Shown here in pieces: positions 10,900 through 24,530 of a stretch of 64,000 nucleotides of DNA; within the stretch, counting starts at the first letter, position 1; each line of letters starts with the position of its first letter. The stretch is from the NCBI RefSeq assembly GCF_964355755.1, contig NC_092675.1, positions 26,392,412-26,456,411 of the forward strand, given 5' to 3'. The DNA comes from Antedon mediterranea. Its lineage: Eukaryota; Echinodermata; Crinoidea; Comatulida; Antedonidae. The notes below the pieces were generated by a model. That model was not told the DNA's origin, ran no database searches, and saw nothing but the letters and a program-made list of their open reading frames with translations. Position numbers and translations under genes: made by a program.

Positions 10900-11375
10900 A
10901 TTTTAAAGACACTATCGCTACAATTTTTTGATGTTCTGTAAAAATAATGCTTTTTACTTTGAAAAATTCAAACCAAGTCATTTCTGGTCTTAAATGTACG
11001 TTTTTTTATGGTTAAATATAATAAAAATAGAGAAACAATGCAGCACTACTGTACCTAGCTCGTGTCAAATGTCCCCTCATGGACGGTCTTAAAGGGTCTA
11101 GCTTTGCTTAGTTTTGTAGATCTAGCTGGAAAAGAGCTGTAACATTACTAACATACGAACATTGTATGCCAGCTATATGCCTAGTCTGATTTTGTCTAGT
11201 TGCTGCATTTAATTGTCTTTCTGTTTTTTGCAGAATTCAGGGAAAATCTGGTATTTTTGCTGAAAAGTTACGATTTTTCCATATTTTTTTGCCTTTACGA
11301 TTGATCGAAGTAGTGAATTACACAAGAAAAACGAAAATATCAATCATGCTGGTATTTAGAGTGGGCCGCTTAAAT
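10900..11375. repeat. Interspersed repeat, copy A (inverted partner at 15.55-16.15 kb)
   Basis: AAACCAAGTCATTTCTGGTC followed by TTAAATGTACGTTTT (near 10970) and downstream stretches (AGTCTGATTTTGTCTAGTTG, AGAATTCAGGGAAAATCTGG, TTGATCGA...) match the reverse complement of 15553-16145 in the same order. The two copies are therefore one element in opposite orientation. The right end near 11375 carries GGGCCGC, mirrored by GCGGCCCGC in copy B. Confidence 0.7.
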
Positions 11376-11708
11376 TATCTAATTCAAATTATATTTCACA
11401 TTTTAACTATTTATACTGCAGATGAAAACATTATCGCAATATGCCTGTATAATGTCTTATGATAATTTGTGCAGAAATAAACCTGATAAAAATCTCAAAA
11501 TGGCTGCAGTTGCTTGCATTTCATTACCATTATTCCTTGATTGTTTAGCATAATTGCTGCATAAGTCATAATTTATAGGACCTGTTCATTAGGGACTTTA
11601 ATCGATAGATAACTGATGGTTAATGCAGCTCATATTTGGTTTCAACATTAATTCGCCATGTATATTATTATATTGCATGTTATTGTTAAGCAAATTCAAC
11701 TGGGCTCT

Positions 11709-11750
11709 TAAGCTCTGTGTACACCATCAAACTAGTTTGACAAAAAAACT
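11709..11750 (+). mobile_element. MITE end fragment
   Basis: AAGCTCTGTGTACACCATC and CAAACTAGTTTGACAAAAAA match the left ends of the fuller copies at 12952 and 54742. Only one end is preserved. Confidence 0.5.
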
Positions 11751-12951
11751 CTGATGTAGAGTACTTTAGGGCTTTAAAGGTGTGTCCTAAAAGCTATCAC
11801 CTATCAACCAACCAACAACGAATTTGAATAGTTATTTGCATATTTTGTCTCCATCAAATAGGAATTACGTAAATATCCCAAGAGATTTAGCATCTATATT
11901 TAATTATGCAATTAACATCAGGTAATTACACTAGAGTCAGTGTGTCCATGCCTTCTTTAAAAGAGGTTTTTAATTACATTTTAGTGTGAATTCTCAAACA
12001 TCGGATGAACAAAATTTATCCATGGTTTATAATTAATTATATTTACCAAGTATTGATTGAAATATTTATGCATTCAGCTTGGTGATTTGTTCTTTAAATT
12101 AATGGTAAATAGTTCATTGTAACAAAGTTTTTATTCTTCTGTAGTAACATTGTCACAAAGCACATTTAATACCATCTACTGTAGGCCTATGGTATACCAT
12201 CAATAATATTTTAAACATTATTGTTTACATAATTTTATTTAGTAAATAAATACATTTTTTTTTAAATTACCGTATGTCATTGTCAGTATTATAAAAAATA
12301 AACAAGTTTATTTATCAGATTCCCCCTTCACATCGCCTAGCAAAACTGTGGAGGGGCTGCTCTGTATTTCTCCAGAATTGTTCAACAAAGTTTGATGTTA
12401 AATAAAGGTGTGTAAGATGATTGAACATTACAACTTTCATATTAATTGTTATCAGATATCCCTAGATAATATACTGTTACGAAGAAAACATTAGAATTCT
12501 GTATTCTACAAAAGATACGGTGGTTACACTCTATAATGACCGTAAAATGTAAGCTTAAGATGATTCCGGAAACACTTGCCGCTAATTTATGGTTGCTGAC
12601 TTAATGTGGATAAATTGTATTGATTTGGCTACCGGTATCGCTTCATAAATATCTCTTAATTAATCATTCAAGCATTCATTGTAGACATAATTGATCAGTG
12701 TTTTTGTAACAGTTACTGTTTTGTTATACCGTATTAGCCACGCTTTACGTAATACCATGGTTGTTTTAATTTAAAACTGGCTGCTTTAGGTTTTGTTTAT
12801 CAAAATGTGTTCTTAAAATTCCCTCTTGAAACCAGACTAATAGAACCCCTCCAATCCCTTCTTTGGACAACCCCTCCTTTGGGACAGTCCCTAATGAGGG
12901 AACACCCGTACTAACACCTTTGAGGAAAACTAATAATTTGACAACCCCTAT

Positions 12952-13105
12952 CTAAGGCTCTGTCTACACTATCAAACTTTATTATTGACAACACGATGTG
13001 ATGTGGCCATATGGACATTATAATGTCATGCCACACTGTATTTGGGTACCGTATATCACTACCATAAATGTGCACATCACACTTTTTTGTCAAACTAGAC
13101 AGATT
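12952..13105. mobile_element. MITE, TIR-bearing, inserted in another repeat
   Basis: It begins CTAAGGCTCTGTCTACACTA, contains CATATGGACATTATAATG, and ends TTTTTTGTCAAACTAGACAG. The ends are imperfect inverted repeats and the body resembles the copy at 54742-54906. It interrupts a segment rich in CCCCTCC/GGGGAC words (12836-13170) that looks like an older repeat, consistent with nesting. Confidence 0.6.
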
Positions 13106-13217
13106 TTAGGGGACACACCTCATAAAGGGGTACTTTGTTCGGTTCCAAAGGTGTCTCCTTGGTAGGAGTTTTACTGTATCTTGAAAATGTTTTTGAACAA
13201 GCCCATCAATTGACCGG

Positions 13218-13594
13218 TTTTGAGAGAGTTGATAAAATGTAGTGTAAGAACAATTTTAATTTATTTTTTAATCAACATGGTACAGTGTTCCACTCTATGC
13301 TTATTTGATTGTTATAATATTTGTGTATCTTAAATTGTTTTGGTCTCTATGAAAAAAAATGAAAATCTAATTAATAAATCAACTTGTTTGTCGCATCTTA
13401 TTTGGTTTGCATTCAAATTTGTTTGAGAGAGTTGATAATTTAGTAGTGTAAGAACAATTTTTATTCATTTTTTAATCAACAATCCATGCTTATTTAATTT
13501 TATAATTTGTGTATATCTTGAACTGCTTTATGTCTGTATAAAAAAAATCTAATAACTTGTTTGTCGCATCTTATTTAGTTTGCATTCAAATTTG
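13218..13594. repeat. Tandem duplication of a ~200-bp segment
   Basis: TTTGAGAGAGTTGATAA starts copies at 13218 and 13422. Both contain GTGTAAGAACAATTTT and TTTTTTAATCAACA, and both end CTTGTTTGTCGCATCTTATT then TTTGCATTCAAATTTG. The second copy is about 25 bp shorter through internal deletions. Confidence 0.85.
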
Positions 13595-15061
13595 TCATTT
13601 TCATTGTTCCCATGTCATGGGTCATTTGTTGTCATTGTTATCTAATACCATTGATTTGTCAACAAGTCTGCTCATCCAATCATTAGCCTGGATAAGCCCC
13701 TGTATTGTCCAATAGTGGATAAGCTAGACCCCCAAGGCAACTTTCTGTCTTCTCTGAGGATTATTCAAGGCTGTACACCTATGTATGTTTGCTGTGGGTA
13801 ATTGCAGTCTGTCTGGTGATTGGATCTATCTGGTGCTATAAACTAAAAATTCTGTAGATATATACTTCTTTTAAGGTAATTTAATTATTTAATCATATTT
13901 AAAATACACATATATTTGGTATAGTTTACACCAGGCACATTTTTGGTCATGTATTGTTGTAGTGAATAAGAGAGTTTTAAGAAACAGTCAGGTGGCAATT
14001 TAGATAAATTGAGAGTCAACTGGATTTATCTCAGAAGCAAGGCATTTCAAGTTTGGAGATTAATATGACGATAGACACTGGTTACTGTATGCTTTGTAAT
14101 TATATGATGATATTATTAAATTTATTCACCAATACAGATCATTCATCCTAATGTTATTGTTATTGTACAAGAATATGTTAAACATGATGTTTGGCATGCC
14201 TTATTGCTAATCATACAAACTAATGTAATTTTTGCATTAATTTTTCCATGATATACTTTATGCTTCTAGGATAATTTTAATGTCCATCCTTACTACTATA
14301 TTTAGCAAAGGTCATGTTGGTGCAGTTATTACCCACCCTCTGGCTGGTATAATTCCCCAGTTGATTATTTTTAACATTGTCTGGAACTTTGTGTTCTACA
14401 GGTAATGACTTTTACTTTTTAGTAGGTATACAGTACAGTATACCATTCGTCCATATTTTTTATTAAAATTGACAATCCTTTTAGCCTACTCCTATATACT
14501 ATCTTTTATTTATTAATATTATACTAATTGTAAAACCGTTCAACCAAGTTTAATTAAAAGTATAGTGGTAAACATAATTTAAGTCAGCTGTCACCATACT
14601 CCATCATGGTCCCAATATATTTAATCATACGCATCATTTATTCCATTTTATTCATCAGTTAAAATATATAAAATATACACTAAAGTTAATAGTGTATTTT
14701 CTATGTCATACCATTCAACTGTTACATTTAGGTATCGATTACAGTAACTGTACTGTGAATTATTGATACTGTAGCTTATACCCATCCCACCTCCCTCCGA
14801 CTTCAAGTCATGATGGCCGGTAATTGCTGTACAGTATGTTGTATGTTATTCAGACGGTTCAAAGAAAGTTAAAAGCCAATTTTTGTCAACAATTGCCATT
14901 CTAATACAATATTATGATAGCCTAAAACACTTTAGTGAAATTTTAAAGGTGCCCTTGCGCGAACAGCGCAAACATCTTCGCCAATGGTTTGAGAGAGGAA
15001 ACAGTTAAGTGTTCAGCTAAGAACAGTAGAACCCTATGAAAGGACCCATCAAAGTGTCCTT

Positions 15062-15443
15062 CTTAAAAGGAGTGTCCATTTAAAAGGAGTGTCCATTTAA
15101 AAGGAGTGTCCATTTAAAAGGAGTGTCCGTTTAAAAGGAGTGTCCGTTTAAAAGGAGTGTCCGTTTAAAAGGAGTGTCCGTTTAAAAGGAGTGTCCGTTT
15201 AAAAGGAGTGTCCGTTTAAAAGGAGTGTCCGTTTAAAAGGAGTGTCCGTTTAAAAGGAGTGTCCGTTTAAAAGGAGTGTCCGTTTAAAAGGAGTTGGCCA
15301 TTTAAAAGGAGTTGGCCATTTAAAAGGAGTTGGCCATTTAAAAGGAGTTGGCCATTTAAAAGGAGTTGGCCATTTAAAAGGAGTTGGCCATTTAAAAGGA
15401 GTGTCCGTTTAAAAGGAGTGTCCATTTAAAAGGAGTTGGCCAT
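15062..15443. repeat. Minisatellite, 17-18-bp unit, ~22 copies in three variant blocks
   Basis: The unit is TTTAAAAGG plus one of three spacers: AGTGTCCA (A), AGTGTCCG (B) or AGTTGGCCA (C). Reading left to right the order is about three A, ten B, six C, then one B, one A and one C. Each unit holds the palindrome TTTAAA. The array seems to have grown from the flanking AAAGTGTCCTTCTTAAAAGG. Confidence 0.95.
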
Positions 15444-15552
15444 AGTGTTAAAATATATAATTCTCCACGATAAAGTATACTAAACTATTGTACAAGGAGG
15501 GGTTGTAATTTATTACTGTATTGTCTCACACACAGCAATCGCTACTCTTTAG

Positions 15553-16145
15553 TTAAAGGACACCTTCCCTACATTTTTTAGATCTAATTTAAGATCACAA
15601 ATTATATTTAAGGTAAAAATAATACTCTTATGGTCCTACTGCGATAACTTTTTTCGTCTTTAAATGGTTAAAAATGAGAAAAATAAGTTGATTCTAATAT
15701 TATAGCGGCCCGCTATAAATCTCAAAATGCATATTGCGCGCGGATTGATATTTTTGTTTTTCTTCTGTAATTCATCCACTTTTCGATCGATCGTGAGGCT
15801 AAAACAAATGGAAGACTCCTAACTTTTCAGCGAAAATACTGGGTTTTCCCCAATTTGTATTTGAGTCTGGCGAAAATAGAAAGACAATTAATTATGCAGC
15901 AACTATACAACGTCAGGCTAGGTATATAGCTAGCGTACGATGTTCGTACTTTACCGATGTTTACCAGCTAGCCCTACAAAACTAAGACTAGCTAGACGAG
16001 GCCTAAAGTCCGTTCACGAGAAGTCACTCGCCGCGAGCTACTTAATAGGTCAGTGCATTGTTTTTCACCTTTTATCATAATTTACCATAAAACGTACATT
16101 TAAGACAAGGAATGACTTGGTTTAATGTTAAAATGTCTTTAAGTA
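15553..16145. repeat. Interspersed repeat, copy B (inverted relative to copy A)
   Basis: Reverse complement of the 10.9-11.4 kb repeat, longer by internal differences. Shared landmarks include AAACGTACATTTAAGACAAG, AATGACTTGGTTT and TTTTCAGCGAAAATACTGGG. Its GC content is above the flanks. No open frame of note. Confidence 0.7.
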
Positions 16146-18114
16146 TCTATCTGTTCTGAAAATATACAAATTACTACTAGAGTGTAATTTAGCAAATTCA
16201 TATTAAATAGTGATCAATATATCCACATTAACCTGTGGATTTAGATTCTATTCAAAATGCAATATGGAATATGGTGGTTGGTAAGGGTTATGCATGAATG
16301 AATTCAGGGTATTATGGGATAGAATTCAATATGTGTGTTTGTAATAATGAATTGACAATTGAAGGCAGAACCGATCGGAGTATGCTTGCTGATGAAACCA
16401 AGCTATTTAGAAGCAGAAGTGGTACGTATTTATATGAGTGTTCGTAATTATCAACCGATGTGATTTTATTACCTTCCATGTATTTTCGTAATTTATTTAA
16501 AAATTGATTTTAGTTTCCAGGTTATTTAGAAAAGAAATTAATTTACTCAGAATTCATATATAACTGTAATATATTAGTTGAGTTTTAGTTATAACTTCAA
16601 TTTTGATTAATAAATAATTAGGTTGTGATTTGGTAAATAATAATTATTTGTGTGCTACTATTTACTAGTGAAGTAAATATGGTGTGACTGCATATGATTA
16701 ATTTTGAAAGCTATTTTATACTGCAAATATGGTGAAATAATAATAATAAAAATATTATTCACCCAGCAATAAAAGGTAATTTATGTCAATTAATAGCAGC
16801 TTTACATTAGAGGTGATGAACATTGGTTTTATTGAGGTAAAATTTAGAGATATTTAGTTGATAATTACATAATGATATTTGCATGTCCTCTCACCACTAT
16901 CTCTGATTGAATCATCTTCACTCGTGATCAAGGGTTGTACTTTAAAAGTGCAAAATATTGTGTTTTGCAGCCCAAACAGTAAAGTTCTAAAATATTTAAC
17001 CTGAGCATCAGTGCTTAATTTTATAGTTAGCATTTTAGAAGGAGGTCTACTGAAGAACATGGTACAGCAGTATCATCAATAACACACCTAGTATATCCTG
17101 GTCATTTGATTGGTTATTACACATGTGCTTTACTGAAAAGATCTACGATAATGGTTCTAATGTATGTTTATCCATTTTTTCTCATATAATACATTCTTTT
17201 TTTATGGTACTGATGAATGTGATACAGTCGTAATCAGAATATAGGGTTTCCCCCAGGTTGTTTCAGCAATTGTTTGTATCGCAACGAAGGAAGACAGACA
17301 GCAGTAGGCCTGCTTTTCCTCACAAAAAGTACTGTATATGACGATTGTATTTGTAGGCCCTGGCCCATTTTGTCACAGTTAGGTATGTTTGTGTGAAATC
17401 CAATAGTAGCAACAACTGCTTTTGAGACTTAAATTTGGGACTTAATGTAAAGTCTAGTCTATGCCAGTTATAAAACAAGTATTAATGAATGATTTTTTGT
17501 ATTGTTGAATTAATTCCTTACAAGAAAAATTCAATTTTAATTTTGGATAGAATAAATATACACTCATGAAATATTTTCTCTCATTCAACTTTTATAAACA
17601 TACAGTTTTTAATTGTACTATAGCTCTCCCTCCCGATGTAACCTCAAAGTTTGAAAAACAAGTTAATTAATCTTAATTATAAGTTTCTTATGAAAAATAA
17701 TAAACATTTGGCTGCTTATCTATTGAATTGCAAACTATTTTCCAATAAGTCTTTCTTACAAAAATCAAATAATGTTATTGTGTATTATGATTATAAACCA
17801 GTGTTTAGAGATTAAAAATAGCCATACATGTCAAAGGAGTTAATTAATATAGTTTAGAAATTACTCCGCCCTGTAATAAATACTTGACTTTTATTATTAT
17901 GTAGGTTCCCTTAAATATAGATATTATTATAGTATACAGGATACATCATAAATTATCTTAATAATATAATACAGTAGTTTATACAGTAAGTCAATATGTT
18001 GTCAATAGAAAGCTCGTCATTTTGACAATAACATTTGTATTCTGTGGTTTGGTATTTTTATAGCAATGTGTAATAGGATGTTTGGTGCATAATTTCTCAC
18101 TAAAATATTATACT

Positions 18115-18164
18115 TGCCTGACTTGTAATATTATTACGTTGCCTGACTTGTAATATTATTACGT
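18115..18164. repeat. Two perfect tandem copies of a 25-bp unit
   Basis: TGCCTGACTTGTAATATTAT followed by TACGT occurs twice back to back (18115-18139 and 18140-18164). Confidence 0.9.
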
Positions 18165-18449
18165 CACAGAAAATGCTTTTATATCTTCCGTTCCTATTAG
18201 AATATTAATGGGTTATGGTAAATTGTAGAAAGGTATCACACTTTCATTTTGTAGAGTTAATTAACTTTTTTTGTTTACAGCTGAAATTTGCTTATGGATC
18301 AATTGTTTTAACTTGTTAATAGCTATGTTTATATGATCTCAGAGTTAAATTGCGGTCTATCAGTATTATATTAGGATTAGCTTGTTCTGCGCAAAAACGC
18401 AATTTGATATGTCCCCATTGTAATTTGGTGAGAAGGTACTATCGATAAT

Positions 18450-18530
18450 TAATACGTACACCACAAGCGCCTTGAGCACTTTGTGGATATGTGGGCTTTA
18501 TAAATCTTATTATCTTATCTTATCACTGTA
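18450..18530 (+). mobile_element. LINE/SINE 3' tail remnant
   Basis: AAGCGCCTTGAGCACTTTGT followed by GGATATGTGGGCTTTATAAA and a short TTATC microsatellite resembles the 3' ends shared by CR1/L2-type LINEs and their SINEs in marine animals (GCGCCTTGAGCA...GCGCTATATAAAT plus a simple-repeat tail). No reverse-transcriptase frame lies upstream, so it is a fragment. Confidence 0.5.
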
Positions 18531-21500
18531 GATGGAAAATCAAATTTTACCATGAAGTAATTGCGTAAAAAGGTGTTTTTTTTCATTTCTGTCATCTAAA
18601 AAAAAGTAAAGGAGTCATTTGAGGGTCTCTCACATTAGGTCAATACCTCTGAAACCTATCAAAGTTAATCATACACATCACAGTTTTGTTGGAGTTAATG
18701 GCACAGAGTAATAACTGATCACATGAACACTTTACGCAAGTTTTAACTTGGATATGATTTGGATCAGTTTACAGTTAAAGTAGTTTAAATTGTTAGGCGA
18801 GTTTGAATGAGGACCAGATAACCTCATTGATGTACTAAATGTTATTTGTGGTTTTAATGTCCAACAATATTGTTCTAGGATGCAATAGTTTTCAGTGGGT
18901 GGATAGTTTGCTTTGTGTTTAAAGTGCACACACTTCTTTTGATAAGAACTCACAATAAGTGTGATAGAGAGTACTAGTACTGTAGTAACAATTGGTGACA
19001 CTTACACAGTTTGTTTTATGCTTTCAATCAATGTATTAATAGTTCTTGATTATTATTATAAACATAATTTGTCTACCATTTTAAGTAACATTTATAAATT
19101 ATTATGAGCCACATTTATATGAGGCGGTGAAAGGTTTATAAAGTTATTTATATGCGCATTCCCTTTTGATATTGTATTTTTAGTATTAAATTTTACGTAA
19201 TCATTACTGTGGCGCACAGCTTATATTTTGTTTTTGGAAGTGAAAATCCTTTTGGCTGGATTAAACCAGGATTACAGTTTAGTTTTAAGATAACTAAAGA
19301 GATTTACAGTATGTAATAAAGATTAAATACACCATGCATCCTGTCCTATCCTCCATGTGTGTCCCTATCTTTATTCCTGGAACCTGGGAGGGGGAGGTTA
19401 TTGCTTCATGCTATTTAGCATTTTTAGTCTCATCCATATGTAGAATTATTAAATCCGAAATTAGGCCTACAATTTTTTTTTCTATAATTAATTATAATTT
19501 TGTTAAATGGATTATTAATAAATTATAATTTAAAGTTACCGGTACTTTTTATTAAATTATTAGGATATTTTGATTCCACATCAAAGTTCACTCATTATTA
19601 TCATCGTTTAAACAATCGGTTTAGTTGGTTGCTTGAGTGTTGACTGAGTTGTAAAAACCTTTAGAATTTTGACATTGTAAAGTATTTAAACCAATACAGG
19701 AAAGACTTGAGGAAGCACTTGGTGTATAATATGGTAATAGTCTTTTGAATGGTCTGGTTAAGTAAACATAATAATATTTAAAACACTTTCATGAATTGGC
19801 CACTCAGAACTTTATCTGTAAGGTCAGTTTTAAGCTGGTATTTGTTAATTCAGATTATGTTGTTTTTGGCTTTAGCTTTACAATCTATGCATTTAATCTA
19901 GGTTTTTGATATGCTTTTCCTTTTCATATTAAAATGTTTTTATTGGATTTTAATAATGAATTAGCATGATATAATTAGGTTTATGAGTTGATAAATAATT
20001 AATTTAAATTTAAAAGACTCACAGTAGTTTCTATCCATCAGTGTATGTTCAATTATAATACTCTACTTTAGACAAAATACCTGTTTTTAACTTGCTACTG
20101 TATGTGCACGTTGTTAAAGCAGTTCATCTAGATACAAAGATGATGTGTACATTTACAATCTATACTAGTTGATTAGGGCTAAGAGTATTTACATTGTAAC
20201 TTCAATCTGTGACTATAAATCTAAATACTCCACTACAGGTAAATGAATTCAGAATGGAAGGTATCATTCTATTTAGTTTAAAAGAATGATACGGACATTG
20301 CTTTATTCCATGTAAACAAATTAGTAAAGTACCTGTACCACTAAAAATAGATCTCACTTTCCATATTGACAGTATAGTATAATATTTAACTTAGAAGCTG
20401 TACTGATACAATTTTTTTTCGATAATATCCAACTCCATCAAGCACTTTAACAACTTTACACTAGCAACTTTAGGGTATTAGATCTATTATGAAGTTTTGT
20501 ATCGCAAGCATAGTTGCAATCTTCAGTGCGATAGAGGTGGCTTCCACCAAAATACTTTCCTGGTCCTAAGTTTTACTTGTACATATGACATGTACAACAT
20601 ATGATTATGGTGTATATTATGATAAAGCATCACTCTGTAACAGGCCCGTATTCAAAGTACTGTATGTAGATAAAATATGTGAGTTTCAAAAGTTGTCTGT
20701 AAGTAATTTCAGGAAGCATAGCCATTTTATACAACTGTAAAAAAGTACCAATACATTATACCATATTAATTAGCTATTTCAGTTATAGTTACACCACATA
20801 GATTTGAAATTTGCTTGTTCATAATCTTCTGTTGCAAACTAACTAGCTTTACAGGTAATCTGTTTTAAATAAGAAAATAATTAAACGATGAGTTTGTGAA
20901 CAGATTCAAAACACATTGGGAGGATATCCTTTCTTATTTATTGACCTACAGTACATACACCTGTGAATGTGAATCATTTACTTTTGGGTCCTGTTTCTGC
21001 TGCCAAAAACCCCATTTAGGCTGTCCAAATTGTTTGAATCAATTTTAGACGAGCAGCAATCAACCCAAAGCACAGACCCTAAAATTATTAATCATCGGCC
21101 CTAGGCCTGCCCAAATCATAAGAGTAAAGAGGCCTCACTGTACAGTATGCTGTGATAAAGTGTGTAGACTATACCATTAATAATGTAGGGATGTTCTTTA
21201 CAGTTTTCAGTCAAGAGAAGAGTTTTTAAATCGGTCGAATTAGCATTGTTGCTCCGTGATCCAAACCTATATATGAAATAAGCCACATATCAGTCTAAGA
21301 CATCCTTGTTTGTGGCTTTTTTGCTTTTCTACGACGTCAATGCAATTTGTTTTAATATCCTTGTTTATTTCATAACGAGCTACTTGGCATTATCAGTAAT
21401 TATGCATGCATGAAATTTCCACTCATAAATTCATGCATTAGATGAAATTTCTTAAAATGGAATTTTGCATAATCACACTCAATATATTGCAGCAAAGTAT

Positions 21501-22673
21501 AATTTGGAATAAATGAATAACTCAAGTAATGTAGTTGTTTCATTTCTTGTTTATAATTGTCTTGTCAAAAAATGAATGAAGCTATTAATTATAATTAAAA
21601 TTGAAAAATTAATTTTTGAAAAATAGTATGTTTGAAAATTGTTTGTATATTTAAAAAAAAATTGTTTAATAAAATTATGTCATATTTTACGTGGTTCAGA
21701 GTATATTTTATCCATTTCTGTGTTTTAATTTTTTTCAAGAACATTTAATATTTCAATAATTGCAATATAAACATAAACAATACATATTATATAATAAGAC
21801 ATTTTAAGAATTAAAGACCATTAATAGTTTTTTTGACAAAAACAATGTTTCTTGACACATGCAAGATCCCAAAGAAGATAACAGCAGCAAATGAAAAACA
21901 ACTAATTTAATTAGTAATATAATTTAATACAAATCAAACCAAATAATAAAGTTACATACTGTAGTTATTCAATAAATTTATTTAAATTTATATTATATTT
22001 TATATATTTTCTAATTTATTATTAATGAAGCCTATTTTGTGCCCACAGTACTTTACCTGCATAAACTGGGCCACTGAAAAAGGCAAAGGAAAATTACCGA
22101 CAAAAAAAACTTCAGTGACTAGATTTCCTTTTCATTATTTTTTATTTATTATATACTATAGTAAATGTAATAAATGTATCTTGATAATTAATATTCAAAG
22201 TATCTTCATTTTATGCATTGTTTGACATTTGTAACTGCATTTTGAAACTTAATTCCATATATTGTATTAAATATTACATTATGACGGATATAAATAAAGC
22301 CTGCTTTGAATTGCAAATTGCTCAGAATATTATAAAACAGGCATTTTCCCTATAACAACATCCTACTGATCAATATTGCCTCTAGGATCGCATTTACCTC
22401 AATCATAAAATGAAGTTTACCTTTACCTATATTATAATCATTAATTTAAAAGACCTTGCTATATGCTAATGCATAGGTAGGATGCAACTCAAATTAGACA
22501 CAATTTTATGAATGACAATAAATTATATACTATTGTATTTTTATGGAAATAGAGGAAATTAAACAGCCCATTGATTAAACTGCTGAATATATGTGTAGTG
22601 ATAAAAATGAGAAACTATAGACTGAATATAGTCATACTAGTGTTCCAAACCAATATTTCCGGGCAGGCTCAAT

Positions 22674-22748
22674 GTACCAAGAAAGTGGTCAAATGATTTA
22701 GGCAGTCTGCATATCAAAACAGAAGAGTGTGGGTTTAAATCTTGGTAC
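22674..22748 (+). ncRNA. tRNA-like sequence, probably a SINE head or tRNA pseudogene
   Basis: A 75-nt span opens with GTACCAAGA and closes with TCTTGGTAC, a perfect 9-bp acceptor-like stem. It has an A-box-like TGGTCAAATGATTTAGGCAG and a B-box-like GGGTTTAAATC at the expected spacing. The T-arm pairs poorly, so a working tRNA is unlikely. Confidence 0.4.
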
Positions 22749-24482
22749 GATTTACACATATGTCTTGTTTTGCTATACTGTTTAACATGTTTTCAATTCA
22801 AATTTTAATATTAGTATTTGTTTCAACAATTTTTGTTTGATTCTAAGAAACAGGTAGTGAAAAATAGTTTTAATTTTGTTTTTTATTTTTGTTCATAAAT
22901 ATTGAAAATCATAAAGGTGTAATACTAAAAGCAGGTGAAAATCATGAAAGTTCAATTACTTTAATTAAATCCCTTGATCACTATTAAAATATTTATTATG
23001 TCATGAAGAAAATTATTAAAACATTAATTTAAGAACACACCCACATTTTGACAGTTATGATTTTAAATTAACTACAATTTTTAATGACTAATGAATAGAA
23101 AAATAAATATTTAACAGTTACATATTTATTTAATAAATCATCAATTTACTCTTAACATTTTAAGCTAAATTTGTTTATGTATGTTTATCGTATTCATTCA
23201 TGTTATTTCTAGTATTTTGTTCATGCAATGAGGCCGTCCCTGAATTGCCTTATTAGCCACACCTGTTGTGAAGGCGGTCCCTAAATCTGCCTCCATCAGC
23301 CTGTGCTCTTTGCATTGATATTATATTTACAATGGTTTGCTCATGTGCAGGTAATCTGTGTTCAGAATTAGCATACGACCCTTGTGCCGGTATTTAGGTA
23401 AATAGAATTATTGTTGCAAGTGATGTTGTGAAGTGATTGTGTAGGAGGTGGAGCGTGGCAAATCACATTTAATTCATTTCTAACAGCTACTAGAGTTTTA
23501 TAAAGACATTAGTTGGATTAAACATCACACTGTATAGCAGTATAAAGGTGAGTTTCTCTTGGAAACATTTTTTTTTTTATAAAGCAACATCATCATTAGG
23601 GCTCCTCCTCTTCTTGGATGTGCATGTATCCACTAATTAAAAGCATACACTGAGCTTCAGAAGCTTAATGTTATGTTTCCTGAACCAGTAGGATGATGCT
23701 GTCTGAGGATGATAAATAGTTTCATTTCCATTTGACACATCTTCACTGTTATCCCAGGAACTTGGAAGACCTTATTCATCAGTTGACATATAAAATAACA
23801 ACATGCATCAACCATTATTCTTCTATTCACTGTACCACCACAGGATAAGAAAAGGGAAACATCAGGACATTTAAATGGATTATAGGCCTAATAACATTGT
23901 ACTGTATTTAACTTCAATTCAATTCTTATTTATAATGTGCCGAATTCTTTCCAAAAAGATAAATTCTAAGGCGCAACACCAGAACCGCTAGCACTCGTAA
24001 ATTTGTTGAAAATAAATATGATTTCAGATGCCTTTTAAACAAGTGTGTAGATTTTGATTTCCTGATGGTAATCAGAAGAGTGTTCCATAGAACAAATTTT
24101 ATTTTTCTGTATTAGATTGAATGGTTGTTAAAATTCATGACATGTGAATGCCTCATACTGTAGGCCCAACTGGCCAATTTTGGCCAGAAAATTGACACAT
24201 TAAATTCCTGCCTAACCTGTGTCATTGGAAAAGGAAAAAAAGACATTATCATAGAAATAAAGGTTCTGCAGATGTCAAACCAATCGACAAGCTAACATTT
24301 CCAATACTGATGAAAATGTAATGAAGGTGCACTTTAATAATTTACATAGACGGATGTGCTTTCTTTAGTACTATAATTTCCCATGGGTTTCTAAATGTTA
24401 TTCAAATCTTTCACACAGTGCAAGTATATCAGAATTATGCATCTGAATAATTTGATAGATAAACATAATCACACCATATTGG

Positions 24483-24530
24483 ATGGTCATTGAATAATGG
24501 TCATAGAATAATGGTCATTGAGTAATGTGT
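24483..24530. repeat. Short tandem repeat, 15-bp unit, three copies
   Basis: ATGGTCATTGAATAATGGTC recurs with changes (ATAGAATA, TTGAGTA), giving three ~15-bp copies. Confidence 0.75.

Noticed and set aside
14280-14401. 44-codon frame (MSILTTIFSKGHVGAVITHP...) ending at CTACAG|GTAATG
   Set aside because: Protein-like, but its donor is in phase 2 and cannot join the phase-0 ankyrin exons. No homologue is recognised and nothing pairs with it nearby.
16331-16421. ATG frame MCVCNNELTIEGRTDRSMLA... ending near a GTACGT donor
   Set aside because: The donor leaves phase 1, incompatible with exons at 34242 or 34846. No supporting signal.
23440-23547. Possible untranslated exon ending at GTGAGT
   Set aside because: A single donor-like word without a coding frame or promoter signal is not enough to call an exon.
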